Below are positions 22,470-34,379 of a DNA stretch of 64,000 nucleotides, in pieces. The notes below the pieces were generated by a model. The model was not told where the DNA came from and did no database searches. It saw only the letters and a program-made list of their open reading frames with translations. How positions within the stretch are numbered: the stretch's first letter is position 1; the number at the start of each line of letters is the position of its first letter. Source of the stretch: Phymatolithon calcareum (taxonomy: Eukaryota > Rhodophyta > Florideophyceae > Hapalidiales); the NCBI GenBank assembly GCA_977006965.1, contig OZ345369.1, positions 1,364,001 to 1,428,000 on the forward strand, given 5' to 3'. A program made the position numbers and the translations under genes.

Positions 22470-22625
22470 ATTTTTTTTTGACAAGTTTATTTTTAAGAGC
22501 CCCACAATCATACGAATATACGGGCAAGGCTTCTTCAAGTGCTACCCTCACTAGGCAGTTTTACTCTTATGTCTGGTATTCTATCTGAGCCCCTAGCATG
22601 TACTCGATTGTTTTTGATAACGCTT
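22470..22625 (-). mobile_element. 3' tail of the non-LTR family (copy e)
   Basis: It reads on the minus strand GAAGAAGCCTTGCCCGTATA followed by AAATAAACTTGTC and a T/A-rich run, and shares the extra block with copy d. It is directly attached to coding remnant of the same family. Confidence 0.76.
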
Positions 22626-22639
22626 CCTAACTGTTTTCG

Positions 22640-23560
22640 AAGCGTCGATTCTTCTTGCAGTGCAGGTCTTGTTCATTCTGCATACTCTCGGCGAAGATTT
22701 TTCTGAAGAACAAAAGGTCGTCTAGTGCCTTTTCGGTTTCCGCTCTGTCTTCTCCCTTGGGTTCACAGACTGCCAGTTTGCGATCCGGGGTCTCCATGTG
22801 CTGTCTGACTTTGTATCCGAATCTATCCCGCCATCAGTGTTGTAGACACTTGTGGAAATCAGCACTGAACCGCCAGTTGCCTGTGTTTCAGTTGTGGAAA
22901 TTTTAGTATTGCAGCGAGTTCTCTTGTCTTTTCGTACGGAATTTTCCTCGTTCTCTTCGATTCAAGGCTCTCTCCTTCCATTTTCAGGAATGTTGATCTA
23001 AGTGCTTCTGCAGACTGGTTCGCTACTATGTGCTTCATAGATTCATCAAAGGGTTCTCTGGTTTCCATCTCTGCGATGTCATTAATAGTGGCTTGAAGCT
23101 CTTCTGAGTTTCTTCTTTCTGGCGGTTCCTCCAGGAACTTTCATGCTTTCGCCATGGGACGCAGCTTGAATTCAAAGACGGAGTCTATCCGTCATTCCTC
23201 GTACCAGTGTCCCGAAGACTTGTCTGAAAAGCGCTTGTTCCACTTCCTCGACCGCGGCCTGATCCTTTCTGTCCACAGTGTTAAGTGCATAGCTTACTTC
23301 CAACGTGGTTAGATTAAGGCCTTGTATACCTGGATGCACTTATGTATGCCAATTCCCTTCTTGAATACTTCAAGTACACGGAGCTCGTACAGAATGTTCT
23401 TTGCCTTCTTCAGGCGCTGTAATATCTGTGTATCTAAAACTCCCTCCGGTCCTACCGATGCTTTGAGGTAGGTGACTTCCGGGACATGTGCGAGGGCCGT
23501 ATTAGCCAGGCAGGATATTTGATGTGACGCAGAGACGTGTAGAGACGTAATGATGCGGTG
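22640..23560 (-). pseudogene. Non-LTR retrotransposon C-terminal region, minus strand
   Basis: From about 23500 downward the minus strand encodes VTYLKASVGPEGVLDTQILQ and IHKCIQVYKALI followed by a stop and PRWK, a post-RT segment similar in layout to YLG...IYK...PRWEYA of LINE proteins. Then, at 23068-22859, METREPFDESMKHI and RKIPYEKTRELAAILKFPQ match the C-terminus of the plus-strand copy near 20.29-20.46 kb. It has stops and shifts. Together with tail e it is an inverted, 5'-truncated relative of the 18.95-20.9 kb element; the pair could pair as an inverted duplication in this 4.5-kb region. Confidence 0.68.
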
Positions 23561-23701
23561 GCGCCAGAAGCTGCAGGAATAGGCGACCTGAATTCCGGCA
23601 TAGGTTCTGCGAGCAGGAAGCATGCAATATGCTTCCAGCAAAACCCATGGCTGGAAGGCAATCGGAAGCCTCCTTAAGCAGTTCCCCCTTCGCAGTTCTG
23701 G

Positions 23702-23778
23702 TAGAGAGCATCTCATCAGAGAGAGATCACCCCTTTTCAAGATAAACCCAACCATATCTTTGCACTCTCAGTGATTAT
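23702..23778 (+). repeat. Dispersed repeat R1, copy 2
   Basis: See the match to 10292-10372: GAGCATCTCAT, GAGAGAGATCACCCC, GATAAACCCAACC and AGTGATTA in the same order. It abuts the end of the LINE remnant. Confidence 0.65.
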
Positions 23779-24773
23779 AGACGTCACGCCTGCTCTACAT
23801 GCGATTTGGGCACACTAGACATACACTTCCAAAATGTCTATCTATTCAGACTCCTTTTTGGACTCATGCTTCAGTGTGCAAGAAAGAAAAACGGAACCCA
23901 CTGAGAACCCAAGAAGAAGGTTTCCTGACTATAGTACCTATCTCTTGCTAGTCTATCCCGAGTTAGAATTATTATTAAGCACATCCTAATTCAATTCTTG
24001 AGAGTGCGTCGTAAGCTCGAAGTACTAAGGATGCCGTTGGTGAGTATGATTCAATCCCGCAAAGCCTGTGCGCGATGGTGGCCTGCCAAGTGACGCAGCA
24101 AGCTCAAAGTCCCGCAGTGTCTGTTTGGCAATGATTCGTGTTCGCTCTACCGAAAAGTCGAAGTCTGTTAATGTCCCAGTCAAAGACACGTTCCACGTTG
24201 CTAATTTTGGCTCAAGTAGGTTATTTCCTGCGGAAATAAAATCAACCGTTTAGCACTAAAAAGGGATCAGTAGTCGAAGGTACTATATCGGACATAGCAA
24301 TCAAATTGAATGACATATCTAACATTCTTACGTCAAGAGCAGTGCATTGAAGAGATGCGCAGAACGATATTTTTAGAGGTGACGGAGAGATAGAAATTTA
24401 TTCTTGAGTTACCGGCGCATATGCTGGCTCTCAGAACAGCTTGTTGAGTCTTAAATATACTTACTGTGATGACTGGGACCCAGTCACTGGGTAACGATTT
24501 TGTCGGCTGGGTGTGACACTTTCCTGTTGTCTATCCATTGGAAAATTTTCCACAGTCCCTTGCCGCCGGAGCTTCCTGAATATCTAATACATTCGTTGTT
24601 ACGGACATGTCCATTACTTTATCCAGTGGAAGATAAAGTATTGTTCTTCGCCGGGAGACAAGGCACATTTTGGGCGCTGTCCACAGGAGCTTCGAAACAT
24701 GATCTGAAAAAGTAAACCGCAGCCGAAAAACTCTTACGTCAGTCATTGGAAGGACTTGTGATTAGGTCCCCAT

Positions 24774-25103
24774 ATGGCGAAGCAATTCTTTAAACACACT
24801 GCACATAGTGTGCTTTTAGAGACGCCATGTTCGAAAAGTAAGAAAAAGTTGGAGTCACTGTCAAATGCTAGGTCCCCTAAAAAAGGTATATGGATCTTCC
24901 CTAACCGTTTAGTAGTATCTGAAGTAGCGCAACTGGTTCACCTTGGGTTCTTCAATTGTGTATTTCCCTTTCGCAGCTTGAATCCGGATTGCAGAGATCG
25001 GAAAACTTTATTTCAGGAGGCGATTGTCGCCACAATTCACGATGCTGCGGGAGGAGCTCCAAAGAAGAAAAAGTTAATTTCAGTTAAATGTATGGGCGGA
25101 TGA
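24774..25103 (+). CDS. Unassigned 109-codon open frame
   Basis: The frame begins with ATG and has basic clusters (KSKKKLES, APKKKK) and a cysteine pair near the end. No domain is recognised. A frame at 26484-26855 ends in a similar layout (GASKKGRQLNVW against GAPKKKKLISVK), because both run into the same repeated DNA motif described at 25078-27255. This suggests repeat-derived coding noise more than a gene. Confidence 0.15.
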   Translation: MAKQFFKHTAHSVLLETPCSKSKKKLESLSNARSPKKGIWIFPNRLVVSEVAQLVHLGFFNCVFPFRSLNPDCRDRKTLFQEAIVATIHDAAGGAPKKKKLISVKCMGG

Positions 25104-27255
25104 AATCGTTAACTGCCGTTGAATGTATGGCGGAAAAAAGGAAACCTTCCATGCCTCCCGCGTTTGACCTCGAACCCCGAATGCATACAGGGATTTTTGT
25201 TGTGGAAACGTCGTTTCAGGTCATTTTCCTGAGCAGAACCTGTGTTTTTTACTAGAAACCACGGAGAGTAATTTGGAACAACTTGCTGACGTTGACCATT
25301 TTCTAAAAGAGCAATACAGTTCGAAAGAACGCTGAGAACAGAAGTGAACAAAGGATATCGAGCAGAGGTAGAATGCGCATGTATCGCGTACGTCAGTGGA
25401 GGTTATCCCAGGATCTCTTTAGTGGAGATTGAACTTAGGTGTTGGGCACAACGTAGATGGTAAATTTTGTTTGGAAAACGGATAAACAGGATCGGTGTGT
25501 TTATCGTGCGTGATAAGAAGTTTGTATTGTCTGTACTGCCAGTCGCAAGGTTGAAGATGCAATGCTACACACACAAGAGTAACGAATGCAAAATGGGGAG
25601 CTCTATTTCCGGTTTTGTCGATTAGCATCTGCGGAACCTCTGCGGCCCAGAAATGCTCTGTTCTTCGTGTTGCACGTGGCGCACGAGTTCATTTTGTTGA
25701 TCTACCTTTTATAATCTACCTTGCAACATTACGCGTGATGAACAGCTATATATAAAACAGCGCAAGGAACAGGAGATAAACTTTTGGGAGCAGTGGCAGC
25801 ACGATTGGAATGAGAAGGATGGTGTGGAGCAGAGCTTGACGTGGTCCAGTGAGATGCGGACACTTGTTAGGCAAGATATCTCGAAAGAATTGCAGCCTGA
25901 GCGATGTCGACCACGTTCAGTTTTAGAATCTGTATTCTTTGCTGTTGCAATTTATCATAGGCGGTTATTGCCTGCTCTTTAATGTTAAATGATTGGTGGC
26001 AATTATTTCCGAAATGGGGGTCATTGGAATGAGATAGCGCAGAACAGAGACAGAATTCGAATATACTGGACAGTTAATCGATTAACATTTGCAACTACTT
26101 TTGCTAAGAGCTCAGCTTGATCGCCACTCTGACACTCACTCCATGATAATTTAAGAGCTCGTCGTGGGACATTCCTGAAGTTTATAACCGTTTGAAAAGC
26201 AAGGGAAAGGCTCGGAAAAGGGAGCCCCAACGGTTGATTTAACGAGTGCGGTTGACCAAACTATATCGCATATGTCTTGAAGGTCTCAGGAGCACTTTGC
26301 AGTGAACAAGACGTGAAGGTCGAAATTGTGTCGACCCAGTTACCTTTGGGCCCCGGCAAGCATGACGTGTGTGCTCCCAGTGCAATGTTCTCCCGAGCGT
26401 CGTAAATAGTAAACCGTTTTTCTGGCGTCCCCATATGCCCTCTGATCAACTACGGCTCCCCGAGGGCGGCGTCCCGAGAGAAATTGTCTTTGCAGAAATA
26501 CGCTATCCCGGATTTCTCTTTCATTTCGATCGATCGACTTAAGAAGATGTTCTCTCGTGGTGCAACGTCTTTCGTGCTCGTAACTTTTTCTTCTCGCTGC
26601 TCCTTACGTAACATGTGGCAGGATTGCGTGATCGAAAAGTGGTCCATCTGGGCACTATCAACGATGTCGCGCGGGGCTTCTAAAAAGGGAAGGCAGTTGA
26701 ATGTATGGGAGAGACCGTGCGTCAGGACACGAAAGCCTTCGAAATGTAAAATGCCGTTGAACGTATGGCAGTTAGGAACGAATCCTAGTGTGCGTGTGAA
26801 ACCTCCAAAGCAGCCCGGGGCTCATTCGCCATATATGGAATTCCGTTATGTATAAGAACAGCACTGAAGTTATCGTCATATAGAGAATCGCGGTTCTAAT
26901 TCCGTTGTGTTAGAAAGCAAGACGGACCTCTCGTATTATTTGCTTCACATGAGGTAATATTAAATTGCGTTTCCCCTCTGCGCTAGCGGAGGAGTACTGT
27001 TTTCCGACGAGTACGATGCGTGGGGTGGCCTTGCAGGAGCAGAAGCGTAATTAGATGATATTATTTTCCTGCGGTATCCCCTTTCGGCGTAAACTGGTGC
27101 CTATTCTCTTTCATGCGATTCTAGCAGTTTATTTCGGGAGACGAAGATTGCTTTCTAGATGCGTGTTACCTCTAGTGCGCTTTGAATGTATCGTGGACAA
27201 GGAATTGTTCGGTTCTTCTGGGGGAGGCGCTCGGAGGTAGATTGCTGTTGAATGT
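25078..27255 (+). repeat. Scattered GTTGAATGTATGG motif family
   Basis: Copies of GTTGAATGTATG or close variants occur near 25083 (AGTTAAATGTATGG), 25116, 26700, 26755 (GTTGAACGTATGG), 27183 and 27247, mostly preceded by GCC, GCA or GCT and all in the plus orientation. The surrounding DNA is not otherwise obviously repeated. Their nature is unknown. Confidence 0.5.
25701..25982 (+). pseudogene. Unassigned coding remnant (93 codons, no start codon)
   Basis: Between a TGA at 25698-25700 and a TAA at 25980-25982 the plus strand is open. It encodes a charged protein-like segment with YIKQRKEQEINFWEQWQ, DWNEKDGV and later RPRSVLESVFFAVAIYHRR. The amino-acid make-up is much more protein-like than neighbouring frames, with alternating charged residues and tryptophans. 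It has no early ATG, so it would be an internal piece of something larger. DNA of 25787-26000 is related to 27995-28260, where the frame is broken. I cannot name the family. Confidence 0.3.
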
Positions 27256-27300
27256 ATGCCGCAAGAGACGAATTCCAATATTGGAAACAGTCTCTATCGA

Positions 27301-27336
27301 AACACCGGGGGCACATTGCAATGTGCCCCCGGTGTT
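27301..27336. repeat. Perfect 36-bp palindrome with GGGGGCACATT core
   Basis: Two 18-base arms, AACACCGGGGGCACATTG and its exact reverse complement, have no spacer. The pairing continues outward for a few bases (ATCGA/CGAT) after one extra A. The GC-rich arms stand out in A+T-richer DNA. Confidence 0.88.
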
Positions 27337-27994
27337 CGATATCGCACATGTAAGTGTCGTATGATTCAATTTTCGAAGTGGCTCTTTCGAACCTAACACA
27401 GTACACCTGCATTCAACATGGTCACATGGCAATATGACCGTGATATGACTCTTTCATGCACAACAGGAAAAGGGTTGAGAGCAGTACTTGCAGGATGAAC
27501 TGAACGCAGGATTTTAAGTAAAGTTATGTGGACTAAACACGTTTCGAGAGGGGCAGTCTGCGCTGTTGTATCCAAAAAAAGGCGATTCTTATTCGCTGTG
27601 TGTGTGTGCCGTACTCACCGTACGTTACGGCAAATTCGTTTGGAAAACGCGCATACAGTGTCGTACGGGCGTTTCTTGAAGGTACTACTCCTAATAGCTA
27701 CTATGACTAGTAGTACCCTGAGGGGTCAACGTTTGTAACCGGCGGAGTGATTCGAGAGCAGAGTGAGGTGGCAGCTCCCCACCGCATGCAATGCAGGTCG
27801 TACGTGGAAAAACGAAGCGAGCTCACCTGAGGTGAACGAGCTCTTGACGACGCCTTCCACGGGAGGGATACAGTGAAGTGCTGCATGGCGCACGTGGCGA
27901 AAGTGTGATGATCGCAACGGTGATGAAAACAACGCATTCAACAGACACGAATTTCTATCCGTTCCCGTACACTATTGCCACCGAAGTGGCTCTA

Positions 27995-28260
27995 TAGGAG
28001 TAGTGGCAGTAATTTATATGGATTCTCAGAGGGGGACGGTGTGGAGCGACGGAACTTTGAAGTGGTCCAGTGAAAATTGTGCATTTGCTTCCCGTGGACG
28101 CATATTGAGCTAAATGTCAGATTTGGTGAAGTCACGGAGCTGCAGGCAGGCTGTGGTACTGTACATTTTGCTGTTGCAATCGATCACTGCCGATTCGTGG
28201 GTATTCCACTTTCCCACCGTGGCGTAATGCTAATGATTGCTTTGTGTGGCAGAGATACAG
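27995..28260 (+). repeat. Diverged copy of the 25.79-26.0 kb sequence
   Basis: Shared strings in the same order are GGAGTAGTGGCAG against GGAGCAGTGGCAG, GGTGTGGAGC, GTGGTCCAGTGA and TTTGCTGTTGCAAT. The open frame of the first copy is not preserved. Confidence 0.5.
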
Positions 28261-28417
28261 TGAGAGTGTTCACTGGAGTGTGGTGGAATGGAACGAAAGG
28301 GAACAGGGACAGGACTTCAATATCATGGCACTGTTTTTCAGCAGCTATGGCTGGAAAGCAGCATATTGTGCACTCGCAAGTGATTTGAGACAGAGAAATT
28401 CTATCTCTGCAATTAAA

Positions 28418-28447
28418 TGATACAGTACTGTACTGTACTGTACTGTT
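28418..28447 (+). repeat. GTACT microsatellite
   Basis: Five-base units (TACTG) are repeated about five times: ACAGTACTGTACTGTACTGT and on. No gene context. Confidence 0.85.
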
Positions 28448-28449
28448 CT

Positions 28450-30090
28450 GTCGCGATCGTCATCACGATGAGGATAACGCTGAACTGAAAGCAAGCTGGT
28501 TGAAGTACTGCAGTCAGAGAGGATAGGATTCGAACCCGCTATATATTAGATTAATATATGGCGATATAGAAGTCATAGCCGTAAAAAAACTCGGCCATCG
28601 ATACAGACTTTTGAAAAGATCGTCTCAAGAAGCAACAAAGTCTGTAAACATCCACATCGGCCTTGAATCTCCACGGTCCGTTGTCTTATCGTTCACTTTG
28701 CGTACCACAAACTGTTTGACTGTTTATGGAATTGTGCCCAATTTCAACCAAATCGTCTGTATGTAGCAAGAAATTACATAAAAATTACACACATGACGCA
28801 AAACGGCGTATATAGTACCCCGTCATCAAACGATTTGGGACAATTCTATAATTCTTTGAAAAAACCAGAATTCCACAACTCTTTCCCCGAAATAGAGACG
28901 ATGAATATCCACCAACCACACCGCCGAGAGTATCGATTACATTTACAGTGCCATTGGAATTAGCGATCGTGTATGGCGAACAGGGCGCAATGCTTTTCGC
29001 TCCTCGTTTTGATATGATACATGGTGACATTTCAATTGGAAAGAAAAGGTTTTTCTGCCGTCGAAATTTATCGATTTATTTCATTTGAATAATGTACAGT
29101 ATGTCACGCGGGTAGCGCGCGCGGTTTCAATGGAAGTGATAATATGGCTAAAAATATGAAGAAATTCTACCGTTTATGGCACCAGCCCGCAATCATAGCA
29201 AGGCTGTACGTTTTGAAATCGTTCGGTACAGGGTCTTGCTGTTTTAGCCGATACACCAATAAAATTGCCACCGGCTCAATCTGTAATCACACGCCCTTCT
29301 GACGTGGTCCACTCATCATCCGGAGAGCACGACACTGCCGTCGGTTGCTGTGACGCGGATATTCCTGCGGTCGCCACGTATAGCTCCCGCTTTGTCCATT
29401 GTTTTTGAGCCGATATGCTCCAATGGTTGCTCCCCACCTGCGTGATTCTTTGCGTGTCGAAGGCCAATTGGGCACAGCTTCCCGGAAGAAGCAGCACGAT
29501 CGATTTACACGGCGATGTGCATTACAGACAGTACTATTTTTACCCTTATTGCGGCCTCGATGGCATGTGTCAATTATGTACACTGAAAGCTCTCTTCCAA
29601 CTCTTGCCCAGAGGGTACATCGAGTTGGAAGGGTATTCAATTCGTCCTTAGAGGTTTGGAATGAAACAGCCAAAAGAGCAACCAGAAAATTGTCCTGGCG
29701 TGTGGAAGACACAAACGAGTCACAAGTGCGATGGCTTATGTGATGGTGGTCTATTTTTGAGTACACCGAATGCTGACAGTATTTATTTCAAAACATCCAT
29801 TCATTCGCCTGCAAAAAACGACATCACCCTCAACGGCGAGTGTTCACCTGTGACCCGCAATCACTATTTATTCAACCAAGATCACCCTTTGCCACCACAA
29901 CTTCGCCACCCCATACCTTCCTCACCGCCGCCAGCGCAACTGCACCGCGTCGCTCCCGTCCTCCGTCCTTCTCCTCTCTACAGTCTCTGAGTCTTCTCGC
30001 GGCCGCGTCCAGCCCCGATTCCTCCGTTTCGAACGCTGTTCACTCTGCGCTTTCGCTGCAACGCTATTTTCTAAACTTTGGTGAACCTCT
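28450..30090. other. Upstream region of the first GATA gene; no other gene assigned
   Basis: A frame of 159 codons on the minus strand (29287-29766) overlaps one of 114 on the plus; neither has a recognisable domain. From about 29880 the plus strand is C-rich and pyrimidine-rich (CCACCACAACTTCGCCACCC), as expected for a 5' untranslated region or core promoter of the gene at 30106. TATAAT occurs at 30101, only bases before the ATG, so it is unlikely to be its TATA box. Confidence 0.4.
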
Positions 30091-30105
30091 TGTCACCCTT
30101 TTATA

Positions 30106-30985
30106 ATGTATACGCACTGCCCCACACTTTCCGACTTGAGCAATGTGACTCGATCTCCGTCGCATTCCGACTCTCACGGTCCCGGCAAGCTTCCCCGCTC
30201 CCGTCCGCGCGGCCACGACGGACGATTTGTACCAAAGGCAACCGTCGATCATTGCGTCGAGGAGCAGGAGCGCAAAGTATGTGGCTGGTGCCACACCTCC
30301 GACACTTCACAATGGCGCGTCGGACCCACCGACGGCTCTATCGGTAAGTCTTACATCTCGAGCGTTGCCTTTGATTTATTGCTACAGTACAATTCTAACC
30401 TTTATTTTATTCCTTACCTCATTCTATACATTCACAGAAATGGGCACACTCTGCAACGCATGTGGTATTAATTATCGTCGCGCCTTGACAAAGTCCACTA
30501 CCGGATATCTCAACCTCGACACTCTTGCACGTGACATGGGTAACTCCCGCCCCTCCATTCAGAAAGCTCTCAAGCGTCAACGCAAACAACTTAACCCGCC
30601 TTCTCCGCAGAAGCGCTCCCGCCCCTCGAATAAGTTTGCTCGTACCCGACCATCCTTCTCCTCCCCGGTCTCCCTTCGCGCCCTGCCGAGCTCCCCCATC
30701 TCTATGCTGTTATGCGACTCTGCTCCTGCGGAAAAGAAGCAGGACATCATCTATGGCTTGTCTGCAGCTTACCCGCAGCAGGTACTTCAGAAGGATTATT
30801 GTAACTCTGGGTACTCTGCGCCAGTGATGGCACGCTTCCTGGAAGATCCTATCTGGGACCGCTCGGTACCGGCAATTGCGCAGTCAAATGCCATGCTCCC
30901 GCCTATCCAGTCCTTGCTCCGTTGCATTGACCAGGGTAGCACTTCTGGGAACATGCATTTTCGTCCGAGCTTCTTGCAGCATTAG
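30106..30985 (+). CDS. GATA-type zinc-finger transcription factor, paralogue A
   Basis: CDS join 30106-30343 and 30438-30985, 261 residues, with a 94-bp intron (GTAAGT...TTCACAG, phase 1). The finger at residues 59-88 is CGWC, 22 residues containing TSQWRVGPTDGS, then CNACGINYRRAL. The W-R-x-G-P and LCNACG blocks are GATA signatures, but the loop is four to five residues longer than the usual 17-18. A basic RSRPRGHDGRF box precedes it (31-41). After it, LARDMGNSRPSIQKALKR (109-126) resembles a helix-turn-helix, followed by KRSR, a possible nuclear signal. The C-terminal half carries PSSPISMLLCDSAP and PPIQSLLRCI boxes shared with the paralogues. It probably acts in the nucleus as a sequence-specific regulator; target unknown. 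The start is the first ATG after a C-rich leader. The exons are intact, and joined they give an uninterrupted frame. Confidence 0.85.
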
Positions 30986-30999
30986 TGTCATCTGCAAGA

Positions 31000-33900
31000 C
31001 CTCTTTCTGCACAAAGATGAAGATAGGACATGTGTGAATGACTATAGAGTTCTCAAGGAAAGTTTTTATAGTGTAGCAATGTACAGAACACGATTTACCC
31101 TACGAGACTAAATTCCCGTCTATTTTACGGATCGGCTTGTATGTATGCAGTGAAGAGAAAATTCGTCATATGATATTGTTGATAGCAGCAAGGAAGAGTA
31201 AAGCCTGAGAATATAATAATATACTTGCTCAAGAAACAACAAACGTTGCAACATGGTATGAACCAGCATGTCTTGCTTTCGGACTGGCATCCTTCCCACG
31301 CGTCGCTTGTCACCAGTTTGCAAAAATACAGCTCCGTGCAAACTTCCGCCCACTGGGCTTTGTCCAATCCATGGTGGACTTGGGAACATGCTCATCTTCG
31401 GCTTTGTAAAAATTTTGCGGCCGTACGTTCAAAACGCTGACCGCTTTGGGGCTGCAGGAAATAATTGAGTACACAGAGTACGGTCCGTATTACATGAAGA
31501 GTTGTTGAAAATCGTTTCTCAGCCAACGTCTGTAGAAATTGTTCGCATTCCATTTTCAGCGGAGAAACGCAGAACGGTTTATAGAGCACCCCGCGTTCTC
31601 CGCATCTTCAGTAATCGATAACTTTGAAACAAAAAGCTCCATTTCTTCTTAATCAGCAATGTCATTTGCCAGAGATCTATTCTATAAGAAAACAAATAGG
31701 AGGCGATCCGCGGTTTCTCCTAGATTGAAAGTTGAGCATATGCCCGTAGAAAACAAGCCGGAGTCGTCGATGACAGAACGTAACTGAGCAACGATAGGTA
31801 CTGATGGGAGGACTCTGAGGGAGCTGCACGCCAGTGACCCCCAAGGCCCATGCTGAGCATCGCGCATCGTGCTTCGTGGAAAGCAATTTCATTGCGCTAA
31901 GAGTTGTTCTGAATAACTGTGCTTCTGCCTGCAATGAAAAATGATCACGCAGGATAGGAATAGAATAATATTTAAGTTGGGCTACGGGACAATAAACCCT
32001 CATGGCGACACGTTCAAGAAGTGTAGATACGCGGCAGGATCGGCAGCTAAAAATTTAATCGACGTTGCAGGATTGTTCTGGGGAGGGGGGAGAATGTCTG
32101 GGTGGAGGAACCACGTGGATGAAATAATTGCTGCCGGAGGAATTCGGCAGGAGGACGATGCCTGTTAAGAATAGAATGTGCTTCAGTTATAAACAAGATA
32201 ATCGATTGGATAAACAATATGCACTTCCATTCCTTGTCTTCGAGGGACGATGAGAAATAGTGAACTGGGATGAGGGAGAATGTTGAACACAGATGCATGG
32301 AAGGATAGCAAGAAGAGGTGGTAACCTCATCTCGAGGAGTGATTGTGGACGTGATTGTGGAACTTGAGATGAACGCGCATGGAGCTGAAACATACAAAAG
32401 CTGCTTCCACTTCGCTGCAAAGTTGGCATTGCAAACGGCATTTCAGCTTCACGAAACAATATTCAAGTCCTTGAAAGAAAACGGCCACAGTTTTTGACTA
32501 ACTGGGGAAGACGGTGTCGCACGCGCAGCCCTGTGGATGTGATTATAGTTCGAGACAAGAACAAACGGCATCTTTCTTTCCCATGTTTTGAATGTTCTCA
32601 CCTGTCGCGTTGAGCGCTCAGAAGGGGTCTAATGGAGACCTTGCCCTGTGGCTGCGCTTGCAGAAGCTTCTCCGAAAGGGTGCGCAGTTGTGGCTCCCAC
32701 AGCAAGGGCGGAGTCCACCCCTGGGCTTAAATTTCTTGTATCAGGGGAGAGTGACCTTTACGATGACTCCAGGAGACGTCGGTGAGAAAGGACGGATGGC
32801 AGATATGGTGGAATGTCAACAGCGGTTCTGTACACTCGTTTGAAAAATGCAAGAACGAACGGGTCGGAGCTGCTCGGCACGCCCATTGAAGGCATGCCAC
32901 GTGCTGAGAGACGTGCTGAGAGTGCAATTGTGATCACCTGGACCGACCTTCAAAAGGTAATACTCAAAATTACATATTGTACACGTCCACTTCTTTAGAT
33001 TTGATCAATAAATGTTGGCAACTCTTACATTTTTATGAGACGCGATGAGGCACGGTGTGGACAGTCAAAGATTCGACACCGCTGTGATCTTTTAATGTGG
33101 CAGTCATTTGACCATAACTGAGATTGCTCATCGATCTTCTGCACACAAATCTTGCACGCCTGCTGTAGCGCCGCGAGCACCCTTATACAGTATTGAAGTG
33201 CAGTCGTGGTTTCTGAGCTCTAGGGCTTGGCCATGATTTGCTCACAGGGCCCACGACCGACGCCCTCTGTCCCTCACAAGATAGAAATATGGACTCAGAC
33301 GAGTGGCTCTCTCCTGCCCAATTTCGTGTGCGATAAATTTAGATATTTCCGTTGGCCTTGTGTCTCATATATACCACGCATTTGGAACCGTCTTCACGGT
33401 GCGTTCTGTGCGATCGTACCGTACTGTGCCGTTTTACCGTGTCACGTTTGACCAGTTTTTTCAAAGTCGCCTCTCCGTTTCATTTTATACATGTACAGCA
33501 TACAGTACACCGGCCATATGCTGTTTTTTGAAACTTTTTTCAGAACCGGCATATAATATACCGCTTGTATTGTGTTTTTGATTTTACTGTACGGAGCCCC
33601 ACGATGATCAGCATGGCTGGCTCAGAGCACTGTAATGTGGAGGCCCGAGCTGGGGTCCAACACACAGCCCCAAAATGTAACAAACGATTCGACGATTTCC
33701 GCTCGAAAAAATGTGCACAGGAGAAGCGCTGCACTCGTCCCCGTCTTGCAAGCAGTAATTACATCCAGCCTGATAAAAGCTTACTCTCCGTAGATGTCTT
33801 CGGAAAGATGTACTGGACAGTAGATCGGCAGGATCCTGCTCGAGCAAATTTTGTCAATCAAATAGCGCTCATTGAGCCTTTCTTTTCTACTGCAACCGGA

Positions 33901-34375
33901 AAACACAGCGGCTCTTGAAAAAAAAGAGACGGCCTCGTCAAGGCATTACTGTATTGAAATGCGAAGCTACAGGAATTCGAGCAGAAAGCGCTCCCAGTAT
34001 TGGACTCCGCTTTTCGAACGTTCTATGTCCAAACATTACATGAGGGGCGGATTTGGCTAGTATAAGGAAAACAAGTTCCTTAAATTTTTCTTTTATTGGT
34101 AGCTCAGCGGGCGCGAAATCACAGCACATGCCGTGTCAGTGCCATGTTCAACCATTTTCTCCATTTCCGACACTGCACTGTTTCCTCAACTTTTTGCAAA
34201 TTCAAAACTCATGTAATTGCTGCACTTTCTCAGTTGAAAGCAGTTCATTATTACATTTGTTTATACTACATTCAAACAGTTTCTAAACAGATATTCAATT
34301 ATCCTTCGCAAGGGTACCGTTTTCTCGCTTCAGGTAATACCCGCCATTGTCCCCGAATCATACAACACTTCTTTT
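31000..34375. other. Intergenic; no assignable gene
   Basis: Frames of 108-117 codons occur at 31677-32003 (minus), 32047-32397 (minus) and 33565-33918 (plus). None has a motif I can name. The repeat R2 lies at 33318-33440. Confidence 0.4.
33318..33440. repeat. Dispersed repeat R2, copy 1
   Basis: It shares GATAAATTTAGAT, TTTCCGTT, TGGAACCGTCTTCACGG and GTGCGATCGT with 50795-50910 in the same order. A weaker relative with GTGCGATCGCACCGTAC lies near 39427-39455. The minus strand of both gives similar peptide scraps (REDGS), so it may be the edge of an unknown element. Confidence 0.6.
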
Positions 34376-34379
34376 TATG

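Noticed and set aside
28515-28600. Minus-strand tRNA-like sequence with a GGTTCGAATCC B box
   Set aside because: The B box is perfect, but no acceptor or D stem pairs, and the expected anticodon region is an AT-rich palindrome. Left out of the annotation as a chance match or an old tRNA-derived scrap.
29287-29766. 159-codon minus-strand frame upstream of GATA A
   Set aside because: Overlapping plus-strand frames are of similar length and no conserved feature is seen; probably open by chance.
30101-30106. TATAAT just before the ATG of GATA A as a promoter box
   Set aside because: It is directly adjacent to the start codon, so no room for a transcription start and leader remains; coincidental.
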